Positions 17,570 through 27,063 of a stretch of 64,000 nucleotides of DNA are shown piece after piece (positions within the stretch are counted from its first letter, which is position 1; each line of letters starts with the position of its first letter). The DNA is taken from NCBI RefSeq assembly GCF_004793885.1, contig NZ_SRYG01000008.1, positions 1 through 64,000 on the forward strand, read 5' to 3'. The notes beneath the pieces were generated by a model. The model did not search any database. It was not told where the DNA came from and was given only the letters and a program-made list of their open reading frames with translations. The translations under genes were made by a program, and so were the position numbers. This DNA comes from Dubosiella muris. GTDB lineage: Bacteria; Bacillota_I; Bacilli_A; Erysipelotrichales; Erysipelotrichaceae.

Positions 17570-17744
17570 ATGGACTGCCATTCTTTTGTGCAGATTGGAA
17601 AGATTTTTGAGCTATGCGCTGGCCCTTGTGCATCTTGAATGTCGAGAAAAACTGTGGAAACAGAACAAAAGCCGGCAAGTTTAGAAGAGTTCATGAATAA
17701 ACTATTTGATTAAGCTCTAGTTTAATTGAAAGGAGGAATCAATT

Positions 17745-17921
17745 ATGAAGACAACGAGTTTTGAGGAAAGATTTGTTTTGAAGAATTTTGAAGATGCGAT
17801 ACGAATTCAAAAAATCATCAGTACACCGGCTGAACGAATTCCTAACCCTTATCCTGTGCGCACGAACAGGGACTTCAAAAGGTCGATGGAAAGGGTTTTA
17901 AAATGTCGGAAAACAAAATAG
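17745..17921 (+). CDS. small protein, 58 aa, unknown
   Basis: AAAGGAGG at 17729-17736 sits 8 bases before the ATG, a near-ideal ribosome site, which is the main evidence for translation. The product is charged, helical at its N-terminus, with a Pro-rich turn (IPNPYPVRTNRDFK) and a basic end. No family recognised. A second 24-codon ORF overlaps its end in another frame. It may be a leftover of a mobile element. Confidence 0.4.
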   Translation: MKTTSFEERFVLKNFEDAIRIQKIISTPAERIPNPYPVRTNRDFKRSMERVLKCRKTK

Positions 17922-18189
17922 AAATAGAGTTATTTCCTTTATCGTGGTTGATAGACGAACTGAATAATAGCATATAAGAAGTCGAGATTGCGATGCTACG
18001 GATTGAGCATTCCATTAACTAGGTCCACCCGGTACGCTGAAAGAGTCCTCTCAATCCGCCATGCAAGACTATCTCGAAAAAATAAATACAAAGAGAAATC
18101 CATACTAAATATCCACTGGCTAAACTGGTGGTTTTTGGGTAACCAAAATCTTTAGGGGTTTCCCAAGAAATTTTATGGTTCTAAGAAAC

Positions 18190-18224
18190 GGTCAGATGAC
18201 GGAATGAAGTTGTCTGCCTTTTTT
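18190..18224 (+). terminator. rho-independent terminator
   Basis: A stem of about ten pairs (GGTCAGATGAC with GTTGTCTGCC, one bulged T, two wobbles, loop GGAATGAA) is followed by six T. It ends the transcription unit in the 17.6-18.2 kb stretch and isolates the Wadjet operon. Confidence 0.7.
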
Positions 18225-18469
18225 ATTTCCTCTTGAAAAACAAAGCATTTATGAATCAAACAGTTTAAGTTATCGTTTTTAATTAGGCATCGTATAAAAA
18301 TATTGTATAGAAGATATGTTGTAAAACTCATGGATATTAAGGTATTAAATATTTCAAATTTTTTTCCAATAAGATAGAAATTAAAGAAATTTTATATTTA
18401 ATTTCATGCGTTTTTTTTATAAAATGAAATTAATAGGAATGAAACCGATAGAGAGGGAGATCAAATATA

Positions 18470-19867
18470 ATGGATTTATTTGAAACGCTGGGTAATGAGA
18501 AGTTTTTTAATCCTTTAATTGGACCAAATAAGAAAGTATATTTCGAATGTATTACAGAACTTATTGAATATTCAAAAAAAATGCCTGTTTTATATAAAGA
18601 CAACGTAAAGGATACACTAGAAATTTTTTTAAGAAATAAAACATATCGCGTCGAAAACGAGGATTTAGATAGTAACTTTGATGAAGGGGATGCGGATAAA
18701 ATTATTCGAAAGTTTCAGGAATGTAGCTGGCTAACAGAACCGGAACTTGGAAGAAATGGAGAATATATAACAAATATTGCTGCGAACTGTAGAAGATTGA
18801 TTGATTTTCTGAACAGTCTCATGAATCGAAAAAATGATGCAGCCATTTCGAATCGGATTCTTTCCATGGATGAAATTTTAAAAAGTGTATACAGTACTAA
18901 CTCGGTGAGAAAAGACAGGCCATATTCTTCTATCCTTGTTCCATTAATGGAAAACGAAGCTGAATTGAAAAATGAAGTTCTGGATTTAAAAGACAGCATT
19001 TCCATCATTATGAGCCGAATCACAGAAATTAATGATTTGTCGGGAATAGGTCACTACTTACTCAGTGACCAGTTTCTCGAAAAATTTTTTAAAGATTATT
19101 TTTATATGAAAAACAATGGCCTTATTCCAGCAATATTAAGAGATGTTGCCCAGCAATTAAGCGGGTTTAAACATGATACGTTGTTCAAAAAAGCGATTCA
19201 GGAATATAGCGTACGAATGGACGTGGAAGAAGAGGAAGCAGAGGACCAGCTTACAAAATATATTGATGAAATATATTTCTATATTACAGTTGAATATCCT
19301 GAGTATATGGAAAAAATTGACGAAAGTATAAACAAGTATTTTCGATTAGCCAATCTTCGATTACGTCTGGTTACGAGCAATGGGCAAAATATCCAATCTT
19401 TAATGGATCAGATTCTTATGGTTATCAAAGAGTCGAATAAGGAAGAACAACAGATAATTTTAGAAAAACTGAATGGATGCATCCAAATCGAATCTCAAAA
19501 ATATATATCCCGAAAATCGTATCAACACAAAAAACATCGTCGGTTGAATGAGGGATCTGCTGTTGTTGAAACGAAGGATTTGAGTGAGGAGGAAAAAATG
19601 GGAATTACAAATGAATTGATGAAGTCTTCGATTAATCCTTATTCTGTGGAAAGAACAGAGCGTTATTTTGATAATTTATTCAAAGTCAGTGGCATGCCAT
19701 ATGTAAAAAGCGGAATGACTAAAAGCAAAGAAGAAGCATTGATGTTTGTTTCTGCTTTTATCTATTCAGGCGACGAGGATTTTGGCTTTATTGTTGAAAC
19801 TGAAGATGGAATGCATAAAACTCCTGTAGGAATAATTACAAATATGAAAGTAAAGAGGAAAAAATAA
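18470..19867 (+). CDS. jetA: Wadjet component JetA (kleisin-like)
   Basis: This 465-aa protein is the first of four overlapping genes in the order JetA-JetB-JetC-JetD. The N-terminus (LFETLGNEKFFNPL) and the overall helical pattern match the JetA family related to the MukF kleisin, which bridges JetB and the JetC SMC heads. The complex extrudes loops on closed circular DNA such as plasmids and cuts it through JetD. ATG 18470 follows AGAGAGGGAG. Its TAA overlaps the JetB ATG (TAATG). I assign it as type II-like by resemblance to the shorter JetA/JetB families of Bacillota; the subtype is less certain than the system. Confidence 0.85.
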   Translation: MDLFETLGNEKFFNPLIGPNKKVYFECITELIEYSKKMPVLYKDNVKDTLEIFLRNKTYRVENEDLDSNFDEGDADKIIRKFQECSWLTEPELGRNGEYITNIAANCRRLIDFLNSLMNRKNDAAISNRILSMDEILKSVYSTNSVRKDRPYSSILVPLMENEAELKNEVLDLKDSISIIMSRITEINDLSGIGHYLLSDQFLEKFFKDYFYMKNNGLIPAILRDVAQQLSGFKHDTLFKKAIQEYSVRMDVEEEEAEDQLTKYIDEIYFYITVEYPEYMEKIDESINKYFRLANLRLRLVTSNGQNIQSLMDQILMVIKESNKEEQQIILEKLNGCIQIESQKYISRKSYQHKKHRRLNEGSAVVETKDLSEEEKMGITNELMKSSINPYSVERTERYFDNLFKVSGMPYVKSGMTKSKEEALMFVSAFIYSGDEDFGFIVETEDGMHKTPVGIITNMKVKRKK

Positions 19868-20496
19868 TGGGAAATTTTGATTTTTTGGATCATCTAAAGG
19901 ATGAAAATTTATTGAATTTTAAAAAATGCATCAGAAAACTTTTGGACTCTACGTTTATTGTTTCTGAAAAAGACCCTGTACTTTATGATTATTTAACTTA
20001 TTCTTCAAACAGGATCGATATGTCGAATTATTTAAAAATAATCGGGTATGATCTTGTTGTTGATGAAGAATTAAAGTATGCGATGCTTATCCAAAACGAA
20101 GAGGATATGGAGACAGCGGGATTAAAGAAAATCAATCATGTGAATTTTTCGAACAAAGAAGTGCTGGTTTTAATTATTTTATGGATGTTGTTTTTGGAAA
20201 GATTTGGAAAATTCGAGAAAGTATACGTCGAGTTCGGGGATATTATCGACCGGCAAAAACAGTATGGAATAATTATGGGGTCTTTAACTGAATTGAAAAC
20301 TGCACTCCAGAGATTTAAACGTTTTAGTTTAATATATTATACGGATACGGATTTTAAAGAAAATACCATTATTCATTTGTATCCAACTTTGCAGTTTGCT
20401 ATGGATAAGAACCAGTTTATTCAAATAGTAAATGAAATGGCACCACAGTTAAACCATAATGAAGAAACTTTTGATTCGCAGGAGGAGAGGCAATGA
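19867..20496 (+). CDS. jetB: Wadjet component JetB (MukE-like)
   Basis: This 209-aa helical and winged-helix-like protein sits between jetA and jetC with overlaps on both sides (TAATG at the start, ATGA at the end), so translation is coupled and stoichiometry probably controlled. Size and position match JetB, the MukE-like subunit that binds the JetA kleisin. There are no catalytic motifs. Recognition rests on the operon context more than on motifs in the protein itself. Confidence 0.82.
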   Translation: MGNFDFLDHLKDENLLNFKKCIRKLLDSTFIVSEKDPVLYDYLTYSSNRIDMSNYLKIIGYDLVVDEELKYAMLIQNEEDMETAGLKKINHVNFSNKEVLVLIILWMLFLERFGKFEKVYVEFGDIIDRQKQYGIIMGSLTELKTALQRFKRFSLIYYTDTDFKENTIIHLYPTLQFAMDKNQFIQIVNEMAPQLNHNEETFDSQEERQ

Positions 20497-23400
20497 ATGA
20501 GATTCTTTTGAAAAAAGTATATTTAATAAACTGGTATGGGTTTGTTGATAAAACGATTCCTATTGGAAGAAGTTTATCCCTGATTACCGGCGAAAATGAA
20601 TGCGGAAAATCAACGATTCTTGATGCGATCAAATACGCATTTACAGGTGACACAGAATTTAATAAAGCAACGTCGGCGACTAGAGTCGGAACTGGGCGAA
20701 GAACATTGTCTTCTTATACCAGATGCCTAATTGATCCAGACAATAAAAAATACGCGCGATCAAGTGATTCTCACCCAAGCGTATATACCCATATTGCATT
20801 AGAATATCATAATACCCTTTATGATACATATTTTGTCTTGGGTGTGATACTTGAAACAGATTCAAGTGATAATGTAAATAATTTTTGGTATGCACAAGAT
20901 GGAAAAAGACTAGAAGATCTTTCATTTTTTCGTGAATCGGAAGGAAAAAAATTTGTTTTAAATGCAAAAGAATTCGGCATTAAAAATCAAGCAAAAATAA
21001 TGAACAACAAGAAAGATGGCATTGAGAAATTCATGGCTATGACCGGATTAAAACTGCAAAATGATGGCATTATGAAATACCGGCGAAAATTGAAAAACAT
21101 TATGACATACAATCCGGAAGCCAAGATTCAGCAGTTCATTAAGGAATCCGTGCTTGAAGAGAAAAAGATTAATATAAACAAATTAAAAGAAGCGAAAGAA
21201 AGCATTGAAGAAATCACGAAGTCCTTTACTATCCTTGAAAAAGAAATTAGAGAATTGGATGCGATTTTAAAAGCGTTTGATGACTATAAACGAATCTGCT
21301 CTCGATTAACAAAAGATGACATTAAAAGGGTTTACAAAGATCTTTTGGCGAACCAGAAAGAAAAAGAGAATAGTATCAAAGAGATGAAAGAGCATTGTCG
21401 CGAAATTGAAATGTTAGCAAAACGTATAGACCAAGAATTATTGGAGAAAGAGAAAAAAGATAAGGAGTTGAGGAAAGCGTTGCAGCATTATGATCAAATG
21501 GATGCGACAAAAGCGATTCGGGAAGAAAAGGAAAAATTGGATATACTTGGTAATGAAATGAAAGAATTATCTGAAAAAGAAAAAGAGATAAAGATTTTAT
21601 TCAAACAAATAAAACAATTTATGGAAACAATCAAACTTGCAATGAAGCCATTGAATGTATCCGACCTGGATGATCCTTCTGCGGCAAGAAAAGAAGTGGA
21701 CTCTTTGAGGGAGACTGTTAAACATTTATTTGAGCAGAATGCAGTAGAAATAAATCGTTTAAAAGGGTCTTTAAAGCAGATGGAAGAGGAAAAAATTGTG
21801 GTTGATCAAGTAATCAAAACATGCGAACGAAATCTTCCGGATTATTCAAAAGTACCTAATCAATATGGATTGCTTAATGAAATTAATAATAAATTCAAAT
21901 CTCTGGGAATCCAGAGTGAAGCAAAGTTTTCCAGTGCGTATGTAGTGGAATTAAAGGATGAAGAATGGCGAAATTCAATCGAAACGTTTTTGGGCTGGCA
22001 TCGCTATAGCGTATTGGTGGAACCGGAATATTTCGATATTGCGGATCAAGTGATGGATCGTTCACGCTATAAATATGTCGAATTAGTGAATACGAAATTG
22101 TTAAGCCGAAAGGAACCAAAAATTGTCGAAGACTCTTTGCTGAACAAATTGGTGATCAAAAACAAAATTGCACATACATATTTTGCTTACTGGTTAGGAA
22201 GAATCCATGCCGTAGAAAAGAAAAAAGTTTCTGTGCATGAAAATGCGATTTCCAAAGAAGGAAAGATTAGCCGAAATATGGCAGTTTCTTTTTTAAATTT
22301 TAATAAGATTGGTTCATATTGTCTTGGAGAAGATGCAGTGCTTCTTAATAAAGAAAGAGCGTTAAAGGAAAAGAAAGAATTAGAAGAGGAAGAAGTGCGA
22401 ATTAGGGAAAATATTTATTTACAGCAAAGAAGAAAAATGGCGATTGACAATATGTTTCAAGCTTTAAATAAACAATATGATTTTGAAGCGCCAGTGAAAA
22501 TGAAAGAGAAACAGGAGCAAATCGAGATATGCAAAGCGAGTATTCAAAAACTTGAAGATGCGTTAAAGAACAACAATGAATATATGGCGCTGGTTGAACG
22601 AATAGCGGAAATTGAATCGAGTCTCGTTATATTGAACCAGAGCATTGAGAAAAACAAAAAAAGAAAAATTCAGTTAGAACAAAAAAATGACTCATTAAAA
22701 ATAGGAATTGAGCAACTCACAAAATCAATTGAAGAAAAGAACGGGCGAATTGATGCGTTTTCAATAGATTATTTAAGTGAATTTCGCGAGGCAAAAAAAG
22801 AGTATGATTTATTTTTAGCAAAAGAACGGGAATCCGGCGATGTGTTAGTTCCGAGTTCTCGAGAGAGAGCCGAAAGAGAAAAAAGCAGTTGTGAAAAAGA
22901 TATTATCCAAAAGCAGTCGAACTATAATATGGGAAAATATCAGGAAGAGGAGTTACCGGTTGATTTTCAAAGCGAAGAGGTTTATCGAAAAAGGAAAAAT
23001 AGACTGCAAGTAGATGATTTCGAAGACATCAAACAAAAATTAGCAATTCGAACCAAACAATATGAAAATATTTTTAAAAACGAATTTGTTTTAAAAATAA
23101 AGACAAATATCGAAGATGCCCATGCTGATATAAAAGAAATTAATAGACAGTTAAGAAAATTGCAGTTTTCTACTACTTATCAATTTGATGTGCGAAACGT
23201 TTCAGGAACGACGGACTATGCAAAAATTCTTGATTATGCGGAATATTTGAAAAAAAACAATCAAATTGGCAATTTACAGGGAACACTTGAAGGGATGAAT
23301 GACTTTGACGAAAAGGAGGCAATAAAGCAGGAAGAGGAAATAAAAAAAATCATTAATAAAATTGTTGCGAAAGAGCACAACAATGAACTGGTTGATTTTT

Positions 23401-23786
23401 CCGACTATCGAAATTATATGGAATATGAAGTAATCGTCAACAATGAAGAAATCAAAAACGGGCGATTGTCAAAACTGGCAGGGTATAATTCGGGTGCCGG
23501 GACCCAGATTCCGTATACAATCATTCTTTCGGCTGCGTTGGCTATGATTTATAATGCACGCCAAAATTCGACTCGAATGGTTTTTATTGATGAGCCATTC
23601 GAGAAGATGAGTGATAAAAATATAAAGATTATGCTTAATTTCTTTAAATCCCAAAGTTTCCAGGTTATTTTTTGCGCTCCACCTAATAAACTGGATTCGA
23701 TTGGGAAAGAATGCGCCGCTGTGATTCCAATCAAGAAAATTAGTAAAAGCAATATGACGGTCGGATGGGTTGAATTTAATGAATAA
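20493..23786 (+). CDS. jetC: Wadjet SMC-like ATPase JetC
   Basis: This 1097-aa protein has SMC architecture. Walker A GENECGKST lies at 33-41. Long heptad-rich coiled coils at about 220-430 and 640-800 flank a hinge-like globular part near 440-620. The C-terminal head has a signature-like NSGAGTQ at 999-1005 and Walker B MVFIDEP at 1029-1035. It is the MukB-related motor that extrudes DNA loops. All ATPase motifs are intact. ATG 20493 overlaps the jetB stop (ATGA). Its own end overlaps jetD by 8 bases. Confidence 0.92.
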   Translation: MNEILLKKVYLINWYGFVDKTIPIGRSLSLITGENECGKSTILDAIKYAFTGDTEFNKATSATRVGTGRRTLSSYTRCLIDPDNKKYARSSDSHPSVYTHIALEYHNTLYDTYFVLGVILETDSSDNVNNFWYAQDGKRLEDLSFFRESEGKKFVLNAKEFGIKNQAKIMNNKKDGIEKFMAMTGLKLQNDGIMKYRRKLKNIMTYNPEAKIQQFIKESVLEEKKININKLKEAKESIEEITKSFTILEKEIRELDAILKAFDDYKRICSRLTKDDIKRVYKDLLANQKEKENSIKEMKEHCREIEMLAKRIDQELLEKEKKDKELRKALQHYDQMDATKAIREEKEKLDILGNEMKELSEKEKEIKILFKQIKQFMETIKLAMKPLNVSDLDDPSAARKEVDSLRETVKHLFEQNAVEINRLKGSLKQMEEEKIVVDQVIKTCERNLPDYSKVPNQYGLLNEINNKFKSLGIQSEAKFSSAYVVELKDEEWRNSIETFLGWHRYSVLVEPEYFDIADQVMDRSRYKYVELVNTKLLSRKEPKIVEDSLLNKLVIKNKIAHTYFAYWLGRIHAVEKKKVSVHENAISKEGKISRNMAVSFLNFNKIGSYCLGEDAVLLNKERALKEKKELEEEEVRIRENIYLQQRRKMAIDNMFQALNKQYDFEAPVKMKEKQEQIEICKASIQKLEDALKNNNEYMALVERIAEIESSLVILNQSIEKNKKRKIQLEQKNDSLKIGIEQLTKSIEEKNGRIDAFSIDYLSEFREAKKEYDLFLAKERESGDVLVPSSRERAEREKSSCEKDIIQKQSNYNMGKYQEEELPVDFQSEEVYRKRKNRLQVDDFEDIKQKLAIRTKQYENIFKNEFVLKIKTNIEDAHADIKEINRQLRKLQFSTTYQFDVRNVSGTTDYAKILDYAEYLKKNNQIGNLQGTLEGMNDFDEKEAIKQEEEIKKIINKIVAKEHNNELVDFSDYRNYMEYEVIVNNEEIKNGRLSKLAGYNSGAGTQIPYTIILSAALAMIYNARQNSTRMVFIDEPFEKMSDKNIKIMLNFFKSQSFQVIFCAPPNKLDSIGKECAAVIPIKKISKSNMTVGWVEFNE

Positions 23787-24993
23787 ATATGAAAAAAATA
23801 TCATCGAACAGTTATTGAAAAAACAATATGGACGGTTAAAGAAGTATAAAAACCGGAAAATAAAACAGAGAATTAGTATCTCAACGAATAGAATATTAAA
23901 GAATTATTCAAAGTACAATGTGGATCTTGAAGAGAAAAATTTTGTTAATCAAGCTATTTTCGCCTTGGAATCAAAAGGATTTATCACTGTGAGTAAAATA
24001 GAGCATAGTGATGACTATGAAAAGATTTATTTAGTCGAAGAGTCAGTGCCTTTATTGGAAGAATATGGTACGGAAAAATATGGAATTATCCCTAGATCTT
24101 TTATAATCAATGAACTGCAAAATATTTTAAAAAAATATAAAAATAGAGGAAAAATCGTTGATTTTTATATTTCTGAACTTACTGAGGCATTGAAAAACAC
24201 CTTGATGCAAATTGATCTTGAAAAAGAGGAGGATATTTTAAAAATCTTATCTTTTTTGGAGACGAATGAAAAATTTTTGTATTTAAGAGAAGCGTCAATG
24301 CTGATTTTTGGAGATTCAAAATATTTTGAAAATAAAAGAAAATTCCAAGTGAATGGAGTACTCTCCCAATATTTGTCCTTTATCGATGAAGAAAGATTTG
24401 ACGATGAAAATTTATTAAAACGTTTTAACATATATGACACAGAGCAGGAAATTTGTTTGAAAGGGCCGATGACGATCGAAATGTACGGTAAAGAAATTGA
24501 TGTTGAGTGTTTTTCAGGTGGTGTTTCGTTTTCTATTCAAGATATAGAAAAAGTAAGCTTTATTTCAGTAAGGTGTGAAGAGGTTATGACCATTGAAAAT
24601 AAAACGTCCTTTTTGCGAATGAACCATCCATATTGTTATATGTATTTGGGAGGATTTGCTACAAAAGCGCAAATCGCATTCATTAAAAAACTTTTCAAAG
24701 ATAATCCAGATAAAATATATAGTCACTTTGGTGATATTGATGCAGGTGGTTTCTGGATTCATAAAAAATTGTGCGAACAAACTGGAATAAATTTTCAGCT
24801 TTTCCATATGAATAAAAATGATTTGAGAAATCCGACTTATTCTAATTGTTTACAGCCTTTGACTGAACAAGATCAAAAGAGGCTATGTACTTTAAAAGAG
24901 GATCTTATTTATGGTGAGTGTATTCATTATATGCTGGACCACAATGTGAAGCTGGAACAGGAAATAATTAGTTTGAATATTTCAAATCTATAA
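23779..24993 (+). CDS. jetD: Wadjet nuclease JetD (Toprim, topoisomerase VI-like)
   Basis: This 404-aa protein ends the Wadjet operon. The N-terminal two thirds contain winged-helix-like segments. A Toprim domain follows with the glutamate in IENK (E273) and the DxD in HFGDIDAGG (D319, D321), the metal-binding residues used to cleave DNA. ATG 23779 is preferred over an in-frame TTG at 23770; it overlaps the end of jetC. The catalytic residues are present, so the whole system looks functional. After the stop the sequence turns GC-rich within about 170 bases, marking the island edge. Confidence 0.88.
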   Translation: MNKYEKNIIEQLLKKQYGRLKKYKNRKIKQRISISTNRILKNYSKYNVDLEEKNFVNQAIFALESKGFITVSKIEHSDDYEKIYLVEESVPLLEEYGTEKYGIIPRSFIINELQNILKKYKNRGKIVDFYISELTEALKNTLMQIDLEKEEDILKILSFLETNEKFLYLREASMLIFGDSKYFENKRKFQVNGVLSQYLSFIDEERFDDENLLKRFNIYDTEQEICLKGPMTIEMYGKEIDVECFSGGVSFSIQDIEKVSFISVRCEEVMTIENKTSFLRMNHPYCYMYLGGFATKAQIAFIKKLFKDNPDKIYSHFGDIDAGGFWIHKKLCEQTGINFQLFHMNKNDLRNPTYSNCLQPLTEQDQKRLCTLKEDLIYGECIHYMLDHNVKLEQEIISLNISNL

Positions 24994-25165
24994 AAAATAA
25001 AGGAATTCAGCCTAGCAAGACTATGCTAATCATATTCATTAATTGTGCCGTAATAAAAACATGACCAGTTCATTTAAAGAGTTGATAAAATAAAAATTTT
25101 CTCAAATAAACAATCAAAATCCTCCAATCATGCGATATAATACTATACAGAGAGGAGAGAGGAAT

Positions 25166-26430
25166 ATGATTGCAAAGAAAGGTTTGATCATGATCGGCGG
25201 CTGCACGCTAGCCGTTTCCGCGATCACCGCGATTTCGTTTAAACAAGAAGAACAAAAAGTCAACGCCCCGATGATCACGGCCTGCCAGGCCCATCCCGGA
25301 CGCACCGATGGCAGCGGATGCCACACTTGCCGAACAAACTGCGAAAAGTGGGGATTGTCGTATGGCGAATACCACTGCCACAACGGAGGCGGCTCGTCAA
25401 GCGGAAGTCAGGCGACGACGCCAGCCTACGACGCGCAAGACGAGCAGGCGCGCATCGCCGAAGAAGCCCGCATCGCGGAACAAAAAAGACAGGAAGAAGA
25501 GGCGAAGCACCAGGAAGAGCTGCGGCTGGCCGAAGAAAAACGAATCCAGGAACAAAAAGAATACGACCAAGGCTATCAGGAAGGCTTCGACTACAAATGG
25601 AAAAACATCCACGATGATTTGTCCATCGAACAGCTGAAAGAAGACCAAAAAAGCGCGAAGTACCAGGAAGGCTACGAAAAAGGCTTTGCGGAAGCGCAAA
25701 AACAGTTAAACGAGGAAAAAGAAAAAGCGTACCAGTTCGGATACGACCAAAAGAAAAACGATCCAAACCTGTCGTTTCAAGAACCCGCGGATCAATCCGA
25801 AAACTATAAAAAGGCGTTCCGCAGCGGCTATGATACCGCCGAAAAGGAACTAACCGCCTTTACGCAAAAAGTGGCGAAAGAACACGCCAGCCACGACGGA
25901 ATCCATCTCGACCATCTGGATGAAAACTTCCCGGACGGCGTGATCCACGCGACGTATACGCAAGCGTATCAAACGGCCTACCAAGAAGCCGAAGCCGATT
26001 ACTTTGAGAAAATCGCCAACGAGGCGCGCCAAAACGCGCAGGAAAAAGTTTGGAACCAAGACCAGCAATCCGATCCACAATCCAAACAAGCGATCTCCGA
26101 AAAAGGAAAGGCGAAGTATCAAACGCAATTCGCCGCGTCCGTACAGGAAATAGAAAAAAATTGAAAGCCGAAAAAGCGAGCATCCAGGAACAAGGCTATC
26201 AAGACGGCTTGGAAGGGAAAGAGAAAGAGGACACGACCTTCTCGAAATACAAAAAGTACAAAATTTACAACGACCTCCAGTCGGCGTACCTTCAAGGATA
26301 CAGAAAAGGCGAGGAGAAAAAGCAGGAGGAAGACAACATGTTTTTCGCCGGCGCGTTGAGCGTGCTGCTCACCACAATCGGTGGTGGTGGTTTGATCGCC
26401 TATAAAAAGCACAAACAGAAAACGATGTAG
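25166..26430 (+). pseudogene. YHYH-domain surface protein with repeats, frameshift in an A7 run
   Basis: Residues 1-30 are a signal or anchor segment. A Cys/His module follows (GRTDGSGCHTC, then WGLSYGEYHCH) typical of YHYH-domain proteins. The rest is a Glu/Lys/Gln-rich coiled coil with recurring YQEGF/YEKGF-like repeats. The first frame stops at 26164, just after seven A at 26154-26160. With one more A the reading continues to 26430 with more of the same repeats and a C-terminal membrane helix (ALSVLLTTIGGGGLIAY) followed by a basic tail. The full protein would be anchored at the C-terminus. The run could be a true mutation, a slippage site or a sequencing error. TATAAT lies at 25136-25141. 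Confidence 0.75.
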
Positions 26431-26436
26431 GAAAGA

Positions 26437-26467
26437 AACTCTGGAACAACAACCAGAGTTTTTTTTG
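26437..26467 (+). terminator. rho-independent terminator
   Basis: AACTCTGG (26437-26444) pairs with CCAGAGTT (26453-26460) around an 8-base loop, followed by a T tract. It ends the YHYH gene. Confidence 0.85.
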
Positions 26468-26552
26468 AATAAAACATAAATAAACTGAATTTAATCTTTA
26501 TAAAACACAGAATAAATGGTAAAATAGGTTCGTAAAAAGAAAGGAGAATCCA

Positions 26553-26969
26553 ATGAACTATACACTCTACTCGCAACGTTTGGACGCGTACAAAAAGCAC
26601 GATGGCTGGATCTATGACCGATTTCCCGCCACGTTTCGAACCCAGCTCGTATACATCGTCCGCGATCTGCCGGTCAAAGAACCGTTTTGGCAGCGCTTCA
26701 ACCAATGGTTCGAACGGGAAAAAGGATGGACGCCCAAAATTTATTTTATTCAGGAATCGAGCCATCCGCAGCGCGAAAAGCTCGAATACCGTCTGGAACA
26801 ACTCGACGATTTTGAATTTCTCGATTTAATCGACGGACTCTTTCATCAAATCACCGAGACGCTGGAACCCGCGGATTGGAACGATGCCGTGCAGGAGCTC
26901 AACCGCCGGTTCGAACAGCACCGCCTTGGCTATTTCTTTTCTCAAGGCCATATCCAGCGTAAAGGATAA
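26553..26969 (+). CDS. hypothetical protein, possible AbiJ N-terminal-like domain
   Basis: This 138-aa soluble protein has a good ribosome site (AAAGGAG). The N-terminal 90 residues (SQRLDAYKK, then FPATFRTQLVYIVRDL) vaguely recall the AbiJ-NTD4 type domain that usually precedes a HEPN effector. Here the ORF ends without an effector domain, so it is either a stand-alone domain or the likeness is chance. Composition is like the host core, not the AT-rich island. Terminator upstream and own promoter-like TTTATA/TAAAAT before it, so probably monocistronic. Confidence 0.45.
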   Translation: MNYTLYSQRLDAYKKHDGWIYDRFPATFRTQLVYIVRDLPVKEPFWQRFNQWFEREKGWTPKIYFIQESSHPQREKLEYRLEQLDDFEFLDLIDGLFHQITETLEPADWNDAVQELNRRFEQHRLGYFFSQGHIQRKG

Positions 26970-27063
26970 CGGCCTCTTTTCCTCTTAGACAAAAAATAAA
27001 TATTTAACGATTCCTTCAAGTGCGATACAATGAATCCATCAAACAAAGAAAGGAAACAAGGAT

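Larger units (their letters stand above)
17570..18469 (+). other. 900-base stretch with small ORFs and structured sequence
   Basis: No long gene. It contains, in order: a 24-codon ORF from ATG near 17638; a 58-aa ORF at 17745 with strong ribosome site; an overlapping 24-codon ORF after it; a perfect 9-bp inverted repeat (CGGATTGAG 17999-18007 with CTCAATCCG 18050-18058) enclosing 42 bases; an imperfect palindrome CCACTGGCTAAACTGGTGG around 18115 followed by five T; and a terminator at 18190-18224. The layout suggests a decayed mobile element or a structured RNA gene. From 18240 to 18469 it is plain AT-rich leader before jetA. Confidence 0.4.

Noticed and set aside
1700-25000. Prophage
   Set aside because: No integrase, terminase, capsid, tail or lysis genes are present; the content is defence genes plus IS remnants.
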